64,000 nucleotides of DNA from Bradyrhizobium sp. ARR65 (GTDB lineage: Bacteria > Pseudomonadota > Alphaproteobacteria > Rhizobiales > Xanthobacteraceae), in NCBI RefSeq assembly GCF_000472385.1, contig NZ_AWZU01000001.1, positions 246,501 through 310,500 on the forward strand. The letters are read 5' to 3'. Position 1 is the first letter of the stretch, and every line of letters begins with the position of its first letter. The position numbers and the translations under genes were made by a program. Positions 1 to 10,199 of the stretch are shown here, piece after piece. The notes under the pieces are model-generated. The model did no database searches. It was not told the origin of the DNA and worked only from the letters and a program-made list of their open reading frames with translations.

Positions 1-1
1 C

Positions 2-1390
2 TCGGTCGAGCCGTTCCTGCAGACGTCAGGGAGGCGCGACCTGCGTGAAAAGGTGTTCAAGGCCTTCATCGCCCGCGGCGACAACGGCAACGCCAATGAC
101 AACAATGCCGTCATCATGGAGATCCTCAGCTTACGCGAGGAGAGCGCGAAGCTGCTCGGCTATCCGACCTTCGCCGCCTACCGCCTCGCGGATTCGATGG
201 CCAAGACGCCGGAGGCCGTGCGCGGCCTGCTGGAGCGGGTCTGGCAGCCGGCGCGGGCCCGCGCCCTTGCCGACCGCGACGAGCTGCAGGATTTGATCCA
301 AAAAGAGGGCGGCAATTTCAAGCTCGCGGCCTGGGACTGGCGCTACTATGCCGAGAAGCTCAGGCAGGCCAAGGCCAATTTCGACGACGCGGCGATCAAG
401 CCCTATCTGCCCCTCGACAACATGATCGAGGCCGCCTTCGACTGCGCGACCCGCCTGTTCGGCATCACCTTCACCGAGCGCGACGACATTCCGGTCTGGC
501 ATCCGGACGTGCGGGTCTGGGAAGTGAAGGACGCGAGCGGCCGCCACAAGGCACTGTTCTACGGCGACTACTTTGCAAGGCCTTCAAAACGCTCCGGCGC
601 GTGGATGACCTCGCTGCGCGACCAGCAGAAGCTGGACGGCGAGGTGGCGCCTCTGGTCATCAATGTCTGCAACTTCGCCAAGGGAGCGGACGGCCAGCCC
701 TCGCTGCTGTCGCCGGACGAGGCGCGAACGCTGTTTCACGAGTTCGGCCACGGGCTGCACGGCATGCTGTCCAACGTGACCTACCCCTCGCTATCGGGCA
801 CCAGTGTCTTTACCGATTTCGTCGAGCTGCCTTCGCAGCTTTACGAACACTGGCAGGAGCAGCCGCAGGTGCTGCAGAAGTTCGCCCGGCACTACCAGAC
901 TGGCGAGCCGCTGCCGGAGGACCTGCTGCAGCGCTTCCTGGCCGCGCGCAAGTTCAACCAGGGCTTTGCCACCGTGGAGTTCGTCTCCTCCGCGCTCATC
1001 GATCTCGAATTCCACATCCAGCCGGCCTCGAGCGTGCAGGACGTGCGCGCCTTCGAGCGCGCGGAGCTGGAAAAGATCGGCATGCCCGAGGAGATCGCGA
1101 TGCGGCACCGGCCGCAGCAGTTCGGCCACCTGTTCTCCGGCGGCTACTATGCGGCCGGCTATTACAGCTACATGTGGTCGGAGGTGATGGACGCCGATGC
1201 CTTCGGCGCCTTCGAGGAGGCCGGCAACATCTTCGATCCGGCGGTGGCCAAGCGCCTGCACGACGACATCTACTCCAGCGGTGGTTCGGTCGATCCGGAA
1301 GCGGCCTACGTCGCCTTCCGCGGCCGGGAGCCGGAGGCCGACGCGCTCTTGCGCCGGCGTGGATTGTTGGACGACGCCAAGGCGGCGTGA
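2..1390 (+). CDS. dcp: M3 family oligopeptidase / peptidyl-dipeptidase, 5' end cut by window
   Basis: Zinc metallopeptidase that degrades short peptides in the cytoplasm. The reading frame is open from the first bases of the window, so the true start lies upstream; 462 C-terminal residues are visible. The zinc motif HEFGH is at visible residues 246-250, and a downstream Glu in the segment FTDFVELPSQ is the likely third ligand. The C-terminal half (GHLFSGGYYAAGYYSYMWSE) is typical of the Dcp / oligopeptidase A branch. A 150-base gap with a dispersed repeat separates it from the convergent cyclase gene. Dcp is favoured over PrlC by the general sequence look only, so the symbol is less certain than the family. 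Confidence 0.9.
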   Translation, partial: SVEPFLQTSGRRDLREKVFKAFIARGDNGNANDNNAVIMEILSLREESAKLLGYPTFAAYRLADSMAKTPEAVRGLLERVWQPARARALADRDELQDLIQKEGGNFKLAAWDWRYYAEKLRQAKANFDDAAIKPYLPLDNMIEAAFDCATRLFGITFTERDDIPVWHPDVRVWEVKDASGRHKALFYGDYFARPSKRSGAWMTSLRDQQKLDGEVAPLVINVCNFAKGADGQPSLLSPDEARTLFHEFGHGLHGMLSNVTYPSLSGTSVFTDFVELPSQLYEHWQEQPQVLQKFARHYQTGEPLPEDLLQRFLAARKFNQGFATVEFVSSALIDLEFHIQPASSVQDVRAFERAELEKIGMPEEIAMRHRPQQFGHLFSGGYYAAGYYSYMWSEVMDADAFGAFEEAGNIFDPAVAKRLHDDIYSSGGSVDPEAAYVAFRGREPEADALLRRRGLLDDAKAA

Positions 1391-1402
1391 GAGCGGGTGT
1401 CA

Positions 1403-1535
1403 CCTCGCCCCGCGCGCACGGGGAGGGACTCTGGGGAGTCTCCGCGAGTTGCGCTCGTGGATAGGGCGCCTCACCCCAACCTTCCGGCGCGAGCTTGCTC
1501 GTCGCGTCCCCGTGAAAAACGGGGAGAGGGGCAGA
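1403..1535. repeat. Dispersed palindromic repeat, family R1 (CCTCACCCC...GGGGAGAGG)
   Basis: Two adjacent hairpin units lie between two convergent genes. The left unit pairs CCTCGCCCCG with CGGGGAGGG. The right unit runs from CCTCACCCC to CGGGGAGAGGGG. Related copies are at 21685-21790 and inside the 3' end of uvrB (55833-55866). Confidence 0.7.
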
Positions 1536-1540
1536 TCCAG

Positions 1541-3643
1541 CTACTCACCCGCAGCGACGGCTGCATCTGCCTTTACCGCCGCGGCTGTCCTGCCATGTGC
1601 CTGCGGCCGCACCGCGCGGCCCAGCGCCATCAGCGGGAAGTAGTGCCTGTACATGTCATAGCGCAGCATGAAGGCGCGCGAGAGCTCGGGGCCCTGCATC
1701 AGGCGACCGGGCAAAGAGGGGTCAGTGAGCTTGATGGTCTGGCCGACGCCGTAGCCGGGAAAGCCGGTGCCGGTGAACTGCGGCTCGTGCCAGGTGCCGC
1801 CGGACTGATGTTCGACCAGGAACATGCAGCCGCGCTCGATCGCCTCGCGATCCCCGGGCCGATTGGCGGCGAGCAGCGCCATCAGCGTCCAGGCCGTTTG
1901 GGACGCGGTCGCGGTGCCGCGGCCAACCGCCTTGATATCCATGTAGGACGCGCAGCTCTCGCCCCAGCCGCCATTGTCCTGCTGATGGGCGACCAGCCAG
2001 TCGCAGGCTTTGCCGATGAAGGGTTGGCTCATGTCCTCGCCGATCGCCGCGAGCGCGGGCAGCACGGCGCCGGTGCCGTAGACATAGTTCACGCCCCAGC
2101 GGCCGAACCAGGGGCCGTCAGGCTCCTGCTCACGCCGGATGAAGTCCAGCGCGCGAACAATCGTGGGATGCTGGCGCGACATGCCGAGCTTGCCGAACGC
2201 CTCGATGACATGCGCGGTGACGTCGACCGACGGCGGATCCAGCGCTTCGCCATAATCGCAGAACGGGATCTTGGTCAGGATCTTCTTGTCGTTGTCCTTG
2301 TCGAAAGCGCCCCAGCCGCCGCCTCTGCTCTGCATGCCGACCAGCCAGTCGACGCCGAGCCGGATCGCTTCCTCGATGCCCCTGGCCTTCCATTTCGGAT
2401 CATGACGCAGCGGCGCCAGCGCGATCAGCGCCACCGCGGTGTCGTCGACATCGGGATAGTAGTTGTTGGCGTATTCGAAGGCCCAGCCGCCCGGCTTGAC
2501 GTGAGGAAGCTTCACCGACCAGTCGCCGGGCACGCGCACCTGCCGGTCCAGCACCCACTGCACGGCCTTTTCGACGGCTTGCGGATAATCACCGATCACG
2601 CCGGCATCGTCGAAGGCGAGCAGCGTCAGGATCGTGTCCCAGACCGGACTGTTGGTGGCCTGGATGTAGGTCGCATCGCCCACGTCGACCCGCCAGCCGG
2701 GGTCGTTCAGCGCATCGAGCCCCTTGGCCAGGACCGGATGGTTGACGGGATAGCCCTCCGCATAAAGCGCCATCAGCCCGTAGATCCAGGGCGGCTGGAT
2801 TCCGCCCCAGGCCCCGTCGTAGTCCTGATGCCGGATCATCCATTCGATCACGCGGCTGACCGCCGCGTCGCGCCACAGCCCAAGGTTCAGCCGGTTGCCG
2901 AGGTTCTGCAGCGCGTGAAGCACCTTGTCAGCGCCGCGGAAGAACTTGTCCCAGCCGCCCGCGCCGGCCTTGATCGGCAGCTCGTAGTCGAACTTGTCGC
3001 GGCCTTCCGGGAACAGCGCGTCGAGCCGGTTTTCAGGCGGCAGCGGACGGCTCGGGCGGCGCGCCGAGAGCAGGGCGATCGGCATCAGGGTTGCGCGCGC
3101 CCATTGCGCAAAATTGTAGATCGAGAACGGAAACCAGACCGGAAACCAGATGACCTCCGGCGGAATGTTCGGCGTCTTCTCCCACGGCCATTCCCCGAGC
3201 AAGGCGAGCCAGTAACGCGTGAAGACGCGGATGTTGCGCAGGCCGCCTTTCGCGGCGATCCACTCGCGCGCGCGCACGAGCGCAGGTTCATCGTCGCGAT
3301 AGCCGAGCGAGCGCAGCGCGGCGTAAGCCTCCACCGTGGTGTTGATGTCGCCATTCGGCGCACCATAATAGACCTGCCAGGCGCCGTCCGGCCGCTGCGT
3401 ATCGAGCAGCGACTGCCCCAGGCGCTTGCGTAAGGGGTGATTTTCGAGCCCCATGAACCACAGCGCGAGGCACCACTGCGCTTCCATGCAGGCGTTCGAT
3501 TCCGCGCGTCCCACCCAGTGTCCATCCGGCCTCTGGTGCTCGATCAGCCACTCCGCCGCGGCCCGCACGCTCGATTGCAAGGCGGTGCGGAAGTTGTGAG
3601 GGTCCCTCGTCGTGCTCTCGAACGTCGAGCCGTTCAACGTCAT
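1541..3643 (-). CDS. shc: Squalene-hopene cyclase
   Basis: Cyclises squalene to hopene/hopanol, the committed step to membrane hopanoids; a membrane-associated (monotopic) enzyme. 700 residues. The catalytic acid motif DVDDTA lies at about residues 398-403, and several QW-type repeats are visible (for example QRPDGHW, QDNGGWGES, RGGGWGAFD). The start at 3643 is preferred over an in-frame start 45 bases upstream because GGGAG sits 7 bases before this ATG. No other hopanoid (hpn) gene is in the window, so this copy stands apart from a full hpn cluster here. The upstream neighbour is a MAPEG gene on the same strand, 148 bases away. Confidence 0.95.
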   Translation of the reverse strand: MTLNGSTFESTTRDPHNFRTALQSSVRAAAEWLIEHQRPDGHWVGRAESNACMEAQWCLALWFMGLENHPLRKRLGQSLLDTQRPDGAWQVYYGAPNGDINTTVEAYAALRSLGYRDDEPALVRAREWIAAKGGLRNIRVFTRYWLALLGEWPWEKTPNIPPEVIWFPVWFPFSIYNFAQWARATLMPIALLSARRPSRPLPPENRLDALFPEGRDKFDYELPIKAGAGGWDKFFRGADKVLHALQNLGNRLNLGLWRDAAVSRVIEWMIRHQDYDGAWGGIQPPWIYGLMALYAEGYPVNHPVLAKGLDALNDPGWRVDVGDATYIQATNSPVWDTILTLLAFDDAGVIGDYPQAVEKAVQWVLDRQVRVPGDWSVKLPHVKPGGWAFEYANNYYPDVDDTAVALIALAPLRHDPKWKARGIEEAIRLGVDWLVGMQSRGGGWGAFDKDNDKKILTKIPFCDYGEALDPPSVDVTAHVIEAFGKLGMSRQHPTIVRALDFIRREQEPDGPWFGRWGVNYVYGTGAVLPALAAIGEDMSQPFIGKACDWLVAHQQDNGGWGESCASYMDIKAVGRGTATASQTAWTLMALLAANRPGDREAIERGCMFLVEHQSGGTWHEPQFTGTGFPGYGVGQTIKLTDPSLPGRLMQGPELSRAFMLRYDMYRHYFPLMALGRAVRPQAHGRTAAAVKADAAVAAGE

Positions 3644-3791
3644 CAGAATCTCCCGGCGGCCTTCGCAAGGCGCCTTCTCGTCCGTCAAAATCCTGCCCGC
3701 CGTATAGGTAATTTTTTCGGTGAAGCCAATTCGGCCGAGCCGCGCAGGGATGAGATCAAACGCGGAACGAAGGTCGCGCGGAGTGCGAACC

Positions 3792-4190
3792 TCAGATCGG
3801 CAGGTAGCCGCGGATCAGCGGCAGGAAGAAGATGGCGACATTGATGATGAAGGCGACGCTCCAGAGGATTGAGCGCAGGCTGGGGCGGTTGCCGATATAG
3901 GTCAGCACATAGGCCAGCCGCACGATCACGAACAGCACCGCCAATTCGTTGATCAGGTTCTGCGGCGCTCCGCGGAATTCGGCGAGCAGCACGGCGATTG
4001 CGAAGAACGGGAACGCCTCGATGCCGTTCTGGTGCGCGCCCAGCGCGCGGGCGCGGATTCCGTCTTCATAAAAGGCAGGGTCGCGCGGTTTTGAATTGTC
4101 GTAATCGCGAAATCCCAGCCATTTGATCGGGACGATCGTCAAAAGGTAGAGCGCCACGCTGGCGAAAACGCAGTATTCGGCGATCGTCAT
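3792..4190 (-). CDS. MAPEG family membrane protein
   Basis: 132 residues with four predicted membrane helices, starting MTIAEYCVFASVALYLLTIV. The segment RALGAHQNGIEAFPFFAIAV is the conserved MAPEG signature (membrane-associated proteins in eicosanoid and glutathione metabolism). Bacterial members are usually uncharacterised inner-membrane proteins, some with glutathione-dependent activity. It is divergent from hemH with a 129-base shared upstream region. Substrate unknown. Confidence 0.85.
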   Translation of the reverse strand: MTIAEYCVFASVALYLLTIVPIKWLGFRDYDNSKPRDPAFYEDGIRARALGAHQNGIEAFPFFAIAVLLAEFRGAPQNLINELAVLFVIVRLAYVLTYIGNRPSLRSILWSVAFIINVAIFFLPLIRGYLPI

Positions 4191-4319
4191 TCGTCACCCC
4201 GCCAATCCGCGCGGGACACTAGCCAACGGCGGCTTGGCTTGACAAGGATGGTGCGAGGCGCCAATCCAGCTCACGCTATGACGGCGGTGCTTCCCAGGGA
4301 AAGCGCGAAGGAAAGCGCG

Positions 4320-5339
4320 ATGCAAGGCGTGAAGACGTCGGCCACGGCGAGCCTGCCGCGCGTCGGCGTGCTTCTGGTCAATCTCGGCACGCCCGACACC
4401 GCCGACGCCGAAGGCGTGCGCGTTTATCTGAAGGAGTTCCTGTCGGATCCGCGCGTCATCGAAGACCAGGGACTGCTCTGGAAGATCATCCTCAACGGCA
4501 TCATCCTGCGCAGGCGCCCCAAGATCAAGGCGCGCGACTACCGGAAGATCTGGAATAACGAAAACAACGAATCCCCGCTCAAGACCATTACCCGCTCGCA
4601 GGCCGAGAAGCTCGCCTCGGCCATTGCCGACCAAAAGCATGTCGCGGTGGAATGGGCGATGCGCTACGGCAACCCATCGATCCGTGCCGGCATCGAGGCG
4701 TTGATGGCGCAGGGCTGCGACCGCCTCCTGTTGGTGCCGCTCTATCCGCAATATTCCGCGGCGACCTCGGCGACCGTCTGCGACGAAGCCTTTCGCGTCC
4801 TCGCGTCTTTGCGCGCGCAACCGACGTTGCGCGTGAGCGCGCCTTATTATGACGATCCCAATTACATCGAGGCGCTCGCGGTCTCGGTCAACACGCATCT
4901 TTCGGCGCTGCCGTTCGAGCCGGAACTGATCCTGGCCTCCTATCACGGCATGCCCAAATCCTATGTCGATGCCGGCGATCCGTATCCTGCGCAATGCGCC
5001 GCGACCACGGAAGCGCTCCGGAAGCGTCTTGGCCTCGACAATTCAAAGCTCCTGATGACCTTCCAGTCGCGCTTCGGCAACGAGGAATGGCTGCAGCCCT
5101 ACACCGACAAGACGGTCGAGCGGCTGGCGAAGGAGGGCATCAAGCGCCTTGCGGTGGTGATGCCAGGCTTTTCCGCCGATTGCCTGGAGACGCTGGAAGA
5201 GATCGCCGGCGAGAACGCCGAGATCTTCAAGCATAATGGCGGCGAGCAGTTCTCCGCCATCCCCTGCCTCAACGACAGCGCGCCTGGCATGGACGTCATC
5301 CGCCAATTGGTGCTGCGCGAGTTGCAGGGCTGGATTTAG
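4320..5339 (+). CDS. hemH: Ferrochelatase
   Basis: Inserts ferrous iron into protoporphyrin IX, the last step of protoheme synthesis. 339 residues from the chosen start. The N-terminal core GVLLVNLGTPDTADAEGVR and the central YHGMPKSYVDAGDPYPAQC, containing the catalytic His, are typical, as is FQSRFGNEEWLQPYTDKT. Start choice: an in-frame TTG at 4239 and ATG at 4278 also exist, but AAGGA lies 7 bases before the ATG at 4320. That upstream stretch holds two near-identical AAAGCGCG segments, so the start is only moderately certain. Confidence 0.95.
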   Translation: MQGVKTSATASLPRVGVLLVNLGTPDTADAEGVRVYLKEFLSDPRVIEDQGLLWKIILNGIILRRRPKIKARDYRKIWNNENNESPLKTITRSQAEKLASAIADQKHVAVEWAMRYGNPSIRAGIEALMAQGCDRLLLVPLYPQYSAATSATVCDEAFRVLASLRAQPTLRVSAPYYDDPNYIEALAVSVNTHLSALPFEPELILASYHGMPKSYVDAGDPYPAQCAATTEALRKRLGLDNSKLLMTFQSRFGNEEWLQPYTDKTVERLAKEGIKRLAVVMPGFSADCLETLEEIAGENAEIFKHNGGEQFSAIPCLNDSAPGMDVIRQLVLRELQGWI

Positions 5340-5355
5340 CGATTGGTTGTAGGGA

Positions 5356-6360
5356 TCAGGCCACCCCCGCCCGCAACAGATCGTGCAGGTGCAAGATCCC
5401 CACCGGCTTGTTCGCTTCCGTCACGATCAGCGTGGTGATCTTGGCCGAATTGAGCAGCTCGATCGCTTCGCTGGCGAGCGACGAGGCGTCGATGGTCTTG
5501 GGATTTTTCGTCATGACGTCATCGACCGCGGCGGTGATGAGGTCGGGCCGCATCTGGCGGCGCAGGTCGCCGTCGGTGATGATGCCGGCGATGCAGCCGC
5601 GCCCGTCAACGATGGCGACGCAGCCAAAGCCCTTGGCGGACATCTCGACCAGCGCGTCCGACATCTTCGTGCCCAGCGGCTTGATCGGCACGGCCTCGCC
5701 CGTGTGCATGAGGTCGCTGGTGTGCTTGAGCATGGCGCCGAGCTTGCCGCCGGGATGGAAGTTGGCGAATTGCGAGGCCGTAAAGCCGCGACTCTCCAGA
5801 AGCGCGATCGCGAGCGCATCGCCGATGGCGGCCTGCATCAACGTCGACGTGGTCGGGGCCAGATTATGCGGGCACGCCTCGCGTACCTTCGGCAGTTCCA
5901 GCACGATCCGCGCCGCCGCACCCAGCGATGATTCCGCGTTCGAGGTCACCGCGATCATCGGGATCGCAAAGCGCGCGGAGTAATTGACGAGGTTCTTCAA
6001 CTCCGGCTGCTCGCCGGACCAGGACAGCGCGACGATGACGTCATCCGCGGTGATCATGCCGAGGTCGCCGTGGCTCGCTTCGGCCGCGTGCACGAAGAAG
6101 GCGGGCGTGCCGGTCGAGGCCAGCGTGGCGGCGATCTTGCGCGCGACATGGCCGGATTTGCCGAGCCCGGTGACGATGACGCGCCCGCGCGCCTGCCGGA
6201 TCAACTCGACCGCGGCGGCAAAGGACGCGCCCAGCGGGCCGCGCAAGGCTGCGGCCATCGCGGCAATGCCGCTCGAGCCGACGTCCAGCGTGCGCAGGGC
6301 CGATTGAATGGCGTCGGCATGGTCGGGTGATGTCGCCATAAGCGGTTTGGTTTGAGGCAT
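5356..6360 (-). CDS. kdsD: Arabinose-5-phosphate isomerase (KpsF/GutQ/KdsD)
   Basis: Interconverts ribulose-5-phosphate and arabinose-5-phosphate for Kdo and lipopolysaccharide synthesis. 334 residues: an SIS sugar-isomerase domain first (GLGKSGHVARKIAATLASTG, then HAAEASHGDLGMI), followed by two CBS repeats (LMHTGEAVPIK... and VMTKNPKTID...). The start at 6360 has GGAAAG about 10 bases upstream and is preferred over an in-frame codon 39 bases further out. It is divergent from an outer-membrane protein gene, so both may concern the cell envelope. Confidence 0.93.
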   Translation of the reverse strand: MPQTKPLMATSPDHADAIQSALRTLDVGSSGIAAMAAALRGPLGASFAAAVELIRQARGRVIVTGLGKSGHVARKIAATLASTGTPAFFVHAAEASHGDLGMITADDVIVALSWSGEQPELKNLVNYSARFAIPMIAVTSNAESSLGAAARIVLELPKVREACPHNLAPTTSTLMQAAIGDALAIALLESRGFTASQFANFHPGGKLGAMLKHTSDLMHTGEAVPIKPLGTKMSDALVEMSAKGFGCVAIVDGRGCIAGIITDGDLRRQMRPDLITAAVDDVMTKNPKTIDASSLASEAIELLNSAKITTLIVTEANKPVGILHLHDLLRAGVA

Positions 6361-6399
6361 GTCGCTTTCCAGGGAGGAGGCCAGACGGCAGTTACGCAA

Positions 6400-6562
6400 T
6401 GCTTAACATGCCCGCTCGGGCGGGGCGACGGCACCCGTCCCACCCTCAACGGGTCATTAACCATAATTGTTTTAACTCCATTAACGACATGTTCCGCAAG
6501 GCGTCCCGCGCCCGGCCGGAAATGTTCGATGAAGTGCATGTTTTCGTTGGGGTTTTTTCATC
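6400..6562. promoter_or_regulatory. Divergent promoter region with TTAACC half-sites
   Basis: The stretch 6453-6485 is much more AT-rich than its surroundings and holds TTAACCAT (6457-6464) plus two further TTAA boxes (6472 and 6481). TTAACC is the half-site of the alphaproteobacterial regulator CtrA, but the spacing here (11 and 5 bases) does not match the classic 7-base gap. The regulatory assignment is therefore tentative. Confidence 0.35.
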
Positions 6563-8296
6563 GTGGGGTGGGGGCCGGAATGGGGCCGGGAGACTGGCGC
6601 GCTCGTCTTGCGCGCAGGCGTGGCTTGCCTGTGGCTTGCCGCCTTTGCCCCGTCTATCGCCAGCGCTCAGACGCTGACCTCCGACCTGTTCAATCCGAAG
6701 CGCGGCGCGTTCGTCCCGGCGCAGCAGATGCCGTTCCGCAAGATCGGCGACGATAGCGCCGATGATTCGGTGGGCTCTTCGCCGCCCAATCCCAACCAGG
6801 CGAGGTCGCTCGCGCCCGGCACGCTGGCGCCGGTCGGGCAGTCTCCGGGCTTCGGGTTGCCGGCCGGCGACGGCATCGGCGATGCCGGCTTCGATTCGCT
6901 CAATCGCAAGCGCAAGCTGCCAAAATATTATCCCGGGCAGGTGCGGCCCAAACCGTCGCCCGGTCCCGGCACGCCGCCGCCTCCTCCGCCGCAGGTCAAT
7001 GCGGTCGGCGATCTGCGCCTGTCGATCCCGCCTTCGGAGATGGCCGCCAGGCCGCCGGTGCCGCCGGCGGTGGCCGGCAGCGTGCCCGGCCAGCCGCAGC
7101 GCCGTCGGCTCAAGCTGGACGACGATCCATTCGGCGCGGTCGGCGACTATGCGGGGGCGTTCCTGGTCAAGACGGCGGTGGAATTGTCCGGCGGCTACGA
7201 CACCAATCCCGGACGCCTCAACGAGCCGCACGGCTTGCCGTCCTGGGTGGTCGCGCCGGAGTTTCTGGCGGTCTCCAATTGGGATCGTCACGCGCTCGTC
7301 GCCGACCTGCGCGGCTCCTTCACCGGCTATGGCGGCAGCCTGCCCACGACCATCGACGGCGCGGCATCGCCGGCGCCGACCAATGTCGATCGTCCGAATT
7401 TCATCGGGCATGTCGACGGGCGGCTCGATGTCTCCAGCGATACCGACATCACCGCGCAGCTCCGCCTGAACGTTGCGACCGACAATCCCGGCAGCCCGAA
7501 CGTGCAGGTCGGGCTCAAGAGCTATCCGATCTACGCAACACTCGGCGGCACGCTCGGCTTCGACCAGCGCTTCAATCGTCTGACGATTTCCGGCGGCGCG
7601 ACGGTGGACCGCACCTCCTACCAGAACTCGACGCTCACCGACGGCACCACCTCCTCCAACGACGACCGCAATTTCAACCAGTATGGGGGGGTCGGGCGCA
7701 TCTCCTACGAGGTGCTGCCGGGCCTCAAGCCCTTCGCTGAAGTCGAGGGCGACACCCGCGTGCATGACCTGCAGTTCGACCGCAACGGCTATCAGCGCGA
7801 TTCCTCCGGCGGCTATGCCAAGGCCGGCACCTCATTCGAGTTCACGCGCCTGATCACCGGCGAAGTCTCGATCGGCTATGCCGCGCGCAACTATGTCGAT
7901 CCCCGGCTGAACCGGCTCGATGGCCTGCTCACCTCGGCCTCGCTGATCTGGACCGCGACGCCGCTCACCACGGCAAAATTCTATTCCGACACCCAGATCG
8001 CCGAGACCACCGTGCCCGGCACCTCGGGCACCTTGATCCACACCTACACCTTCGAGGTCGATCACGACTTCCGCCGCTGGCTCACCGGCATCGGCAAGTT
8101 CACCTACGGCACGCTCGACTACCAGGGCGACAACCGCAACGACACCACCTACTCGATCGAGGGCGACGTCATCTACAAGATGACCCGCTATCTCTGGCTC
8201 AAGGGCACACTGCGTTACGATGCGCTGGATTCGAACGTGGTGAACGCGAGCTCGAAGGCGACGGTGGTGATGTTGGGGGTGCGGCTGCAGAATTAG
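6563..8296 (+). CDS. Outer membrane beta-barrel protein (DUF2320/BBP2-like)
   Basis: 577 residues from a GTG. Residues 1-35 look like a signal peptide ending in ASA-QT. A Pro-rich linker follows (about 100-190, with PPPPPP runs). The C-terminal two thirds are alternating polar/aromatic strands (GGYDTNPGRLN, SISYEV-like segments, ending RLQN) as in a transmembrane barrel. Such proteins often sit near polysaccharide loci, and the divergent kdsD gene agrees loosely with an envelope role. Function unknown. The start is uncertain because no clear ribosome-binding site precedes it. Confidence 0.75.
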   Translation: MGWGPEWGRETGALVLRAGVACLWLAAFAPSIASAQTLTSDLFNPKRGAFVPAQQMPFRKIGDDSADDSVGSSPPNPNQARSLAPGTLAPVGQSPGFGLPAGDGIGDAGFDSLNRKRKLPKYYPGQVRPKPSPGPGTPPPPPPQVNAVGDLRLSIPPSEMAARPPVPPAVAGSVPGQPQRRRLKLDDDPFGAVGDYAGAFLVKTAVELSGGYDTNPGRLNEPHGLPSWVVAPEFLAVSNWDRHALVADLRGSFTGYGGSLPTTIDGAASPAPTNVDRPNFIGHVDGRLDVSSDTDITAQLRLNVATDNPGSPNVQVGLKSYPIYATLGGTLGFDQRFNRLTISGGATVDRTSYQNSTLTDGTTSSNDDRNFNQYGGVGRISYEVLPGLKPFAEVEGDTRVHDLQFDRNGYQRDSSGGYAKAGTSFEFTRLITGEVSIGYAARNYVDPRLNRLDGLLTSASLIWTATPLTTAKFYSDTQIAETTVPGTSGTLIHTYTFEVDHDFRRWLTGIGKFTYGTLDYQGDNRNDTTYSIEGDVIYKMTRYLWLKGTLRYDALDSNVVNASSKATVVMLGVRLQN

Positions 8297-8540
8297 CGCA
8301 TCAGCCGATCAAGTTGAGAACCGGACGAGCGCCTTTAGCCAGGCCCGTCATTGCTGTGCGTCCTCTCGATTCACTTACTCGCGCATCTGCACCAGAAGTG
8401 GACGCTCACCGCGCCCCGTCTAATCCCTGGCCAGCCGGAGTGACGGTCGGATATTGACCTTCTCGCACCAATCCGCTTGCTTGGGCGCAAAGCAAACCTT
8501 CCGGGAAAAACGCCAGGAATCATCTCCAGGAATCACCACC

Positions 8541-10040
8541 ATGTCTTTCGTGCTGGCCATCGATCAGGGCACCACATCCTCGCGCGCCATCGTGTTTCGC
8601 GGCGACATTTCCATAGCGGCGGTGGCGCAAGCCGAATTCCCGCAGCACTTTCCAGCCTCTGGCTGGGTCGAGCACGAGCCGGAGGATATCTGGACCTCCA
8701 CCGTCTTGACCTGCCGCGACGCGTTGGAGAAGGCGGGCCTGAAGGCAAAAGACATCGCCGCAATCGGCATCACCAACCAGCGCGAGACCACCGTGGTGTG
8801 GGACCGCGCCACGGGGCAGGCCGTGCATCGCGCGATCGTCTGGCAGGACCGCCGCACCGCCGATATCTGCGCACGCCTCAAAGCGGAAGGCCTGGAGCCG
8901 GAGATAAGTAGGCGAACCGGCCTGATCATCGATCCCTATTTTTCCGGGACAAAAGTCGCCTGGATCCTCGACCAGGTCCCCGGCGCCCGCGCCCGCGCCG
9001 AGGCCGGCGAGCTCCTGTTCGGCACCGTGGATTGTTACCTGCTGTGGCGGCTCACCGGCGGCAAGGTGCATGCGACTGATGCCACCAATGCCTCGCGCAC
9101 GCTGTTGTTCAACATCCATACCGGCGAGTGGGATGAGGAGCTGCTGAAGATCCTGCGCGTGCCGCGCTCGATGCTGCCCGAGGTGAAGGATTCGTCCGCC
9201 AGCTTCGGCGAAAGCCTGCCGGAATTGTTTGGCGGCGCGATTCCGATCGCCGGCATCGCCGGCGACCAGCAGGCCGCGACCATCGGGCAGGCCTGCTTCA
9301 CACCCGGCATGATCAAATCGACCTACGGCACCGGCTGCTTTGCGCTCCTCAACACAGGTAGCACGCCTGTTGCGTCCAAGAACAAGCTCCTCACCACCAT
9401 CGCCTATCAGCTCGGCGGCAAGCGGACTTATGCGCTGGAAGGCTCGATCTTCGTCGCGGGCTCGGCGGTGCAGTGGCTGCGCGATGGCTTAAGGGTCATC
9501 AAACAGGCCGCCGAGACCGGCCCGCTCGCCGATCAATCCGATTCCATGCAGAGCGTTTATCTGGTGCCAGCTTTCGTCGGCATGGGCGCGCCCTATTGGA
9601 ATCCGAACGTGCGCGGCGCGCTGTTCGGGCTTACGCGCAACACCGGCCCCGCCGAGCTCGCGCATGCCGCGCTGGAAAGCGTCTGCTACCAGACCTTCGA
9701 CCTCTGGGAAGCCATGCGCGCCGACTGGCCGGAAGCCAAAGCCGCCAACATCGTGCTGCGCGTCGATGGCGGCATGACCGCCTCCGATTGGACCATGCAG
9801 CGCCTCGCCGATCTGTTGAACGCGCCGGTCGATCGCCCGATGATCCAGGAAACCACTGCGCTCGGCGCCGCCTATCTCGCCGGCCTTGCCGCCGGCGTCT
9901 ATCCCGAGCCCGCAAAATTCGCCGACAACTGGCGTCTCGAACGCCGCTTCAAGCCGAACATGAGCCAGGCCACGCGCGAGCGCAAGCTGAAGGGCTGGGC
10001 AAGAGCGGTGAGGGGTGTGCTGGCGAGTGATGAGGGATAG
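8541..10040 (+). CDS. glpK: Glycerol kinase
   Basis: Phosphorylates glycerol to glycerol-3-phosphate with ATP; FGGY kinase family. 499 residues, the usual length. The N-terminal phosphate-binding loop [17 protein letters not shown], the segment [15 protein letters not shown] and the C-terminal [18 protein letters not shown] and [13 protein letters not shown] are diagnostic. The start at 8541 (AGGA about 10 bases upstream) fits the family start; an upstream in-frame extension of 29 codons does not look like protein. The preceding 244 bases hold no recognisable gene. No glpF or glpD is adjacent. Confidence 0.97.
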   Translation: MSFVLAIDQGTTSSRAIVFRGDISIAAVAQAEFPQHFPASGWVEHEPEDIWTSTVLTCRDALEKAGLKAKDIAAIGITNQRETTVVWDRATGQAVHRAIVWQDRRTADICARLKAEGLEPEISRRTGLIIDPYFSGTKVAWILDQVPGARARAEAGELLFGTVDCYLLWRLTGGKVHATDATNASRTLLFNIHTGEWDEELLKILRVPRSMLPEVKDSSASFGESLPELFGGAIPIAGIAGDQQAATIGQACFTPGMIKSTYGTGCFALLNTGSTPVASKNKLLTTIAYQLGGKRTYALEGSIFVAGSAVQWLRDGLRVIKQAAETGPLADQSDSMQSVYLVPAFVGMGAPYWNPNVRGALFGLTRNTGPAELAHAALESVCYQTFDLWEAMRADWPEAKAANIVLRVDGGMTASDWTMQRLADLLNAPVDRPMIQETTALGAAYLAGLAAGVYPEPAKFADNWRLERRFKPNMSQATRERKLKGWARAVRGVLASDEG

Positions 10041-10068
10041 GGCCCCCGATCGCTACCGCGACTTCTGC

Positions 10069-10172
10069 TGTCATCGTCCGCGAAAGTGGATGATCCAGTA
10101 TTCCAGAGACGCCGTAATAACATCGCGACGGCACGGCATACTGGATATCCCGCATTGCGCGGGGTGTGACAG
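10069..10172. repeat. Dispersed inverted repeat, family R9
   Basis: Begins near TGTCATCGTCCGCG and ends with ATCCCGCATTGCGCGGGGTGTGACA, with ACTGGAT-like internal segments. A second member lies at 38293-38394. It sits just before the glutathione transferase gene. Confidence 0.6.
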
Positions 10173-10199
10173 CGTGGGTGAAGAGAGAAGGTATCGACC

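Noticed and set aside
1397..3433. Open frame of 678 codons on the plus strand
   Set aside because: It is the antisense shadow of squalene-hopene cyclase; its translation is Arg/Gly-rich and matches no family.
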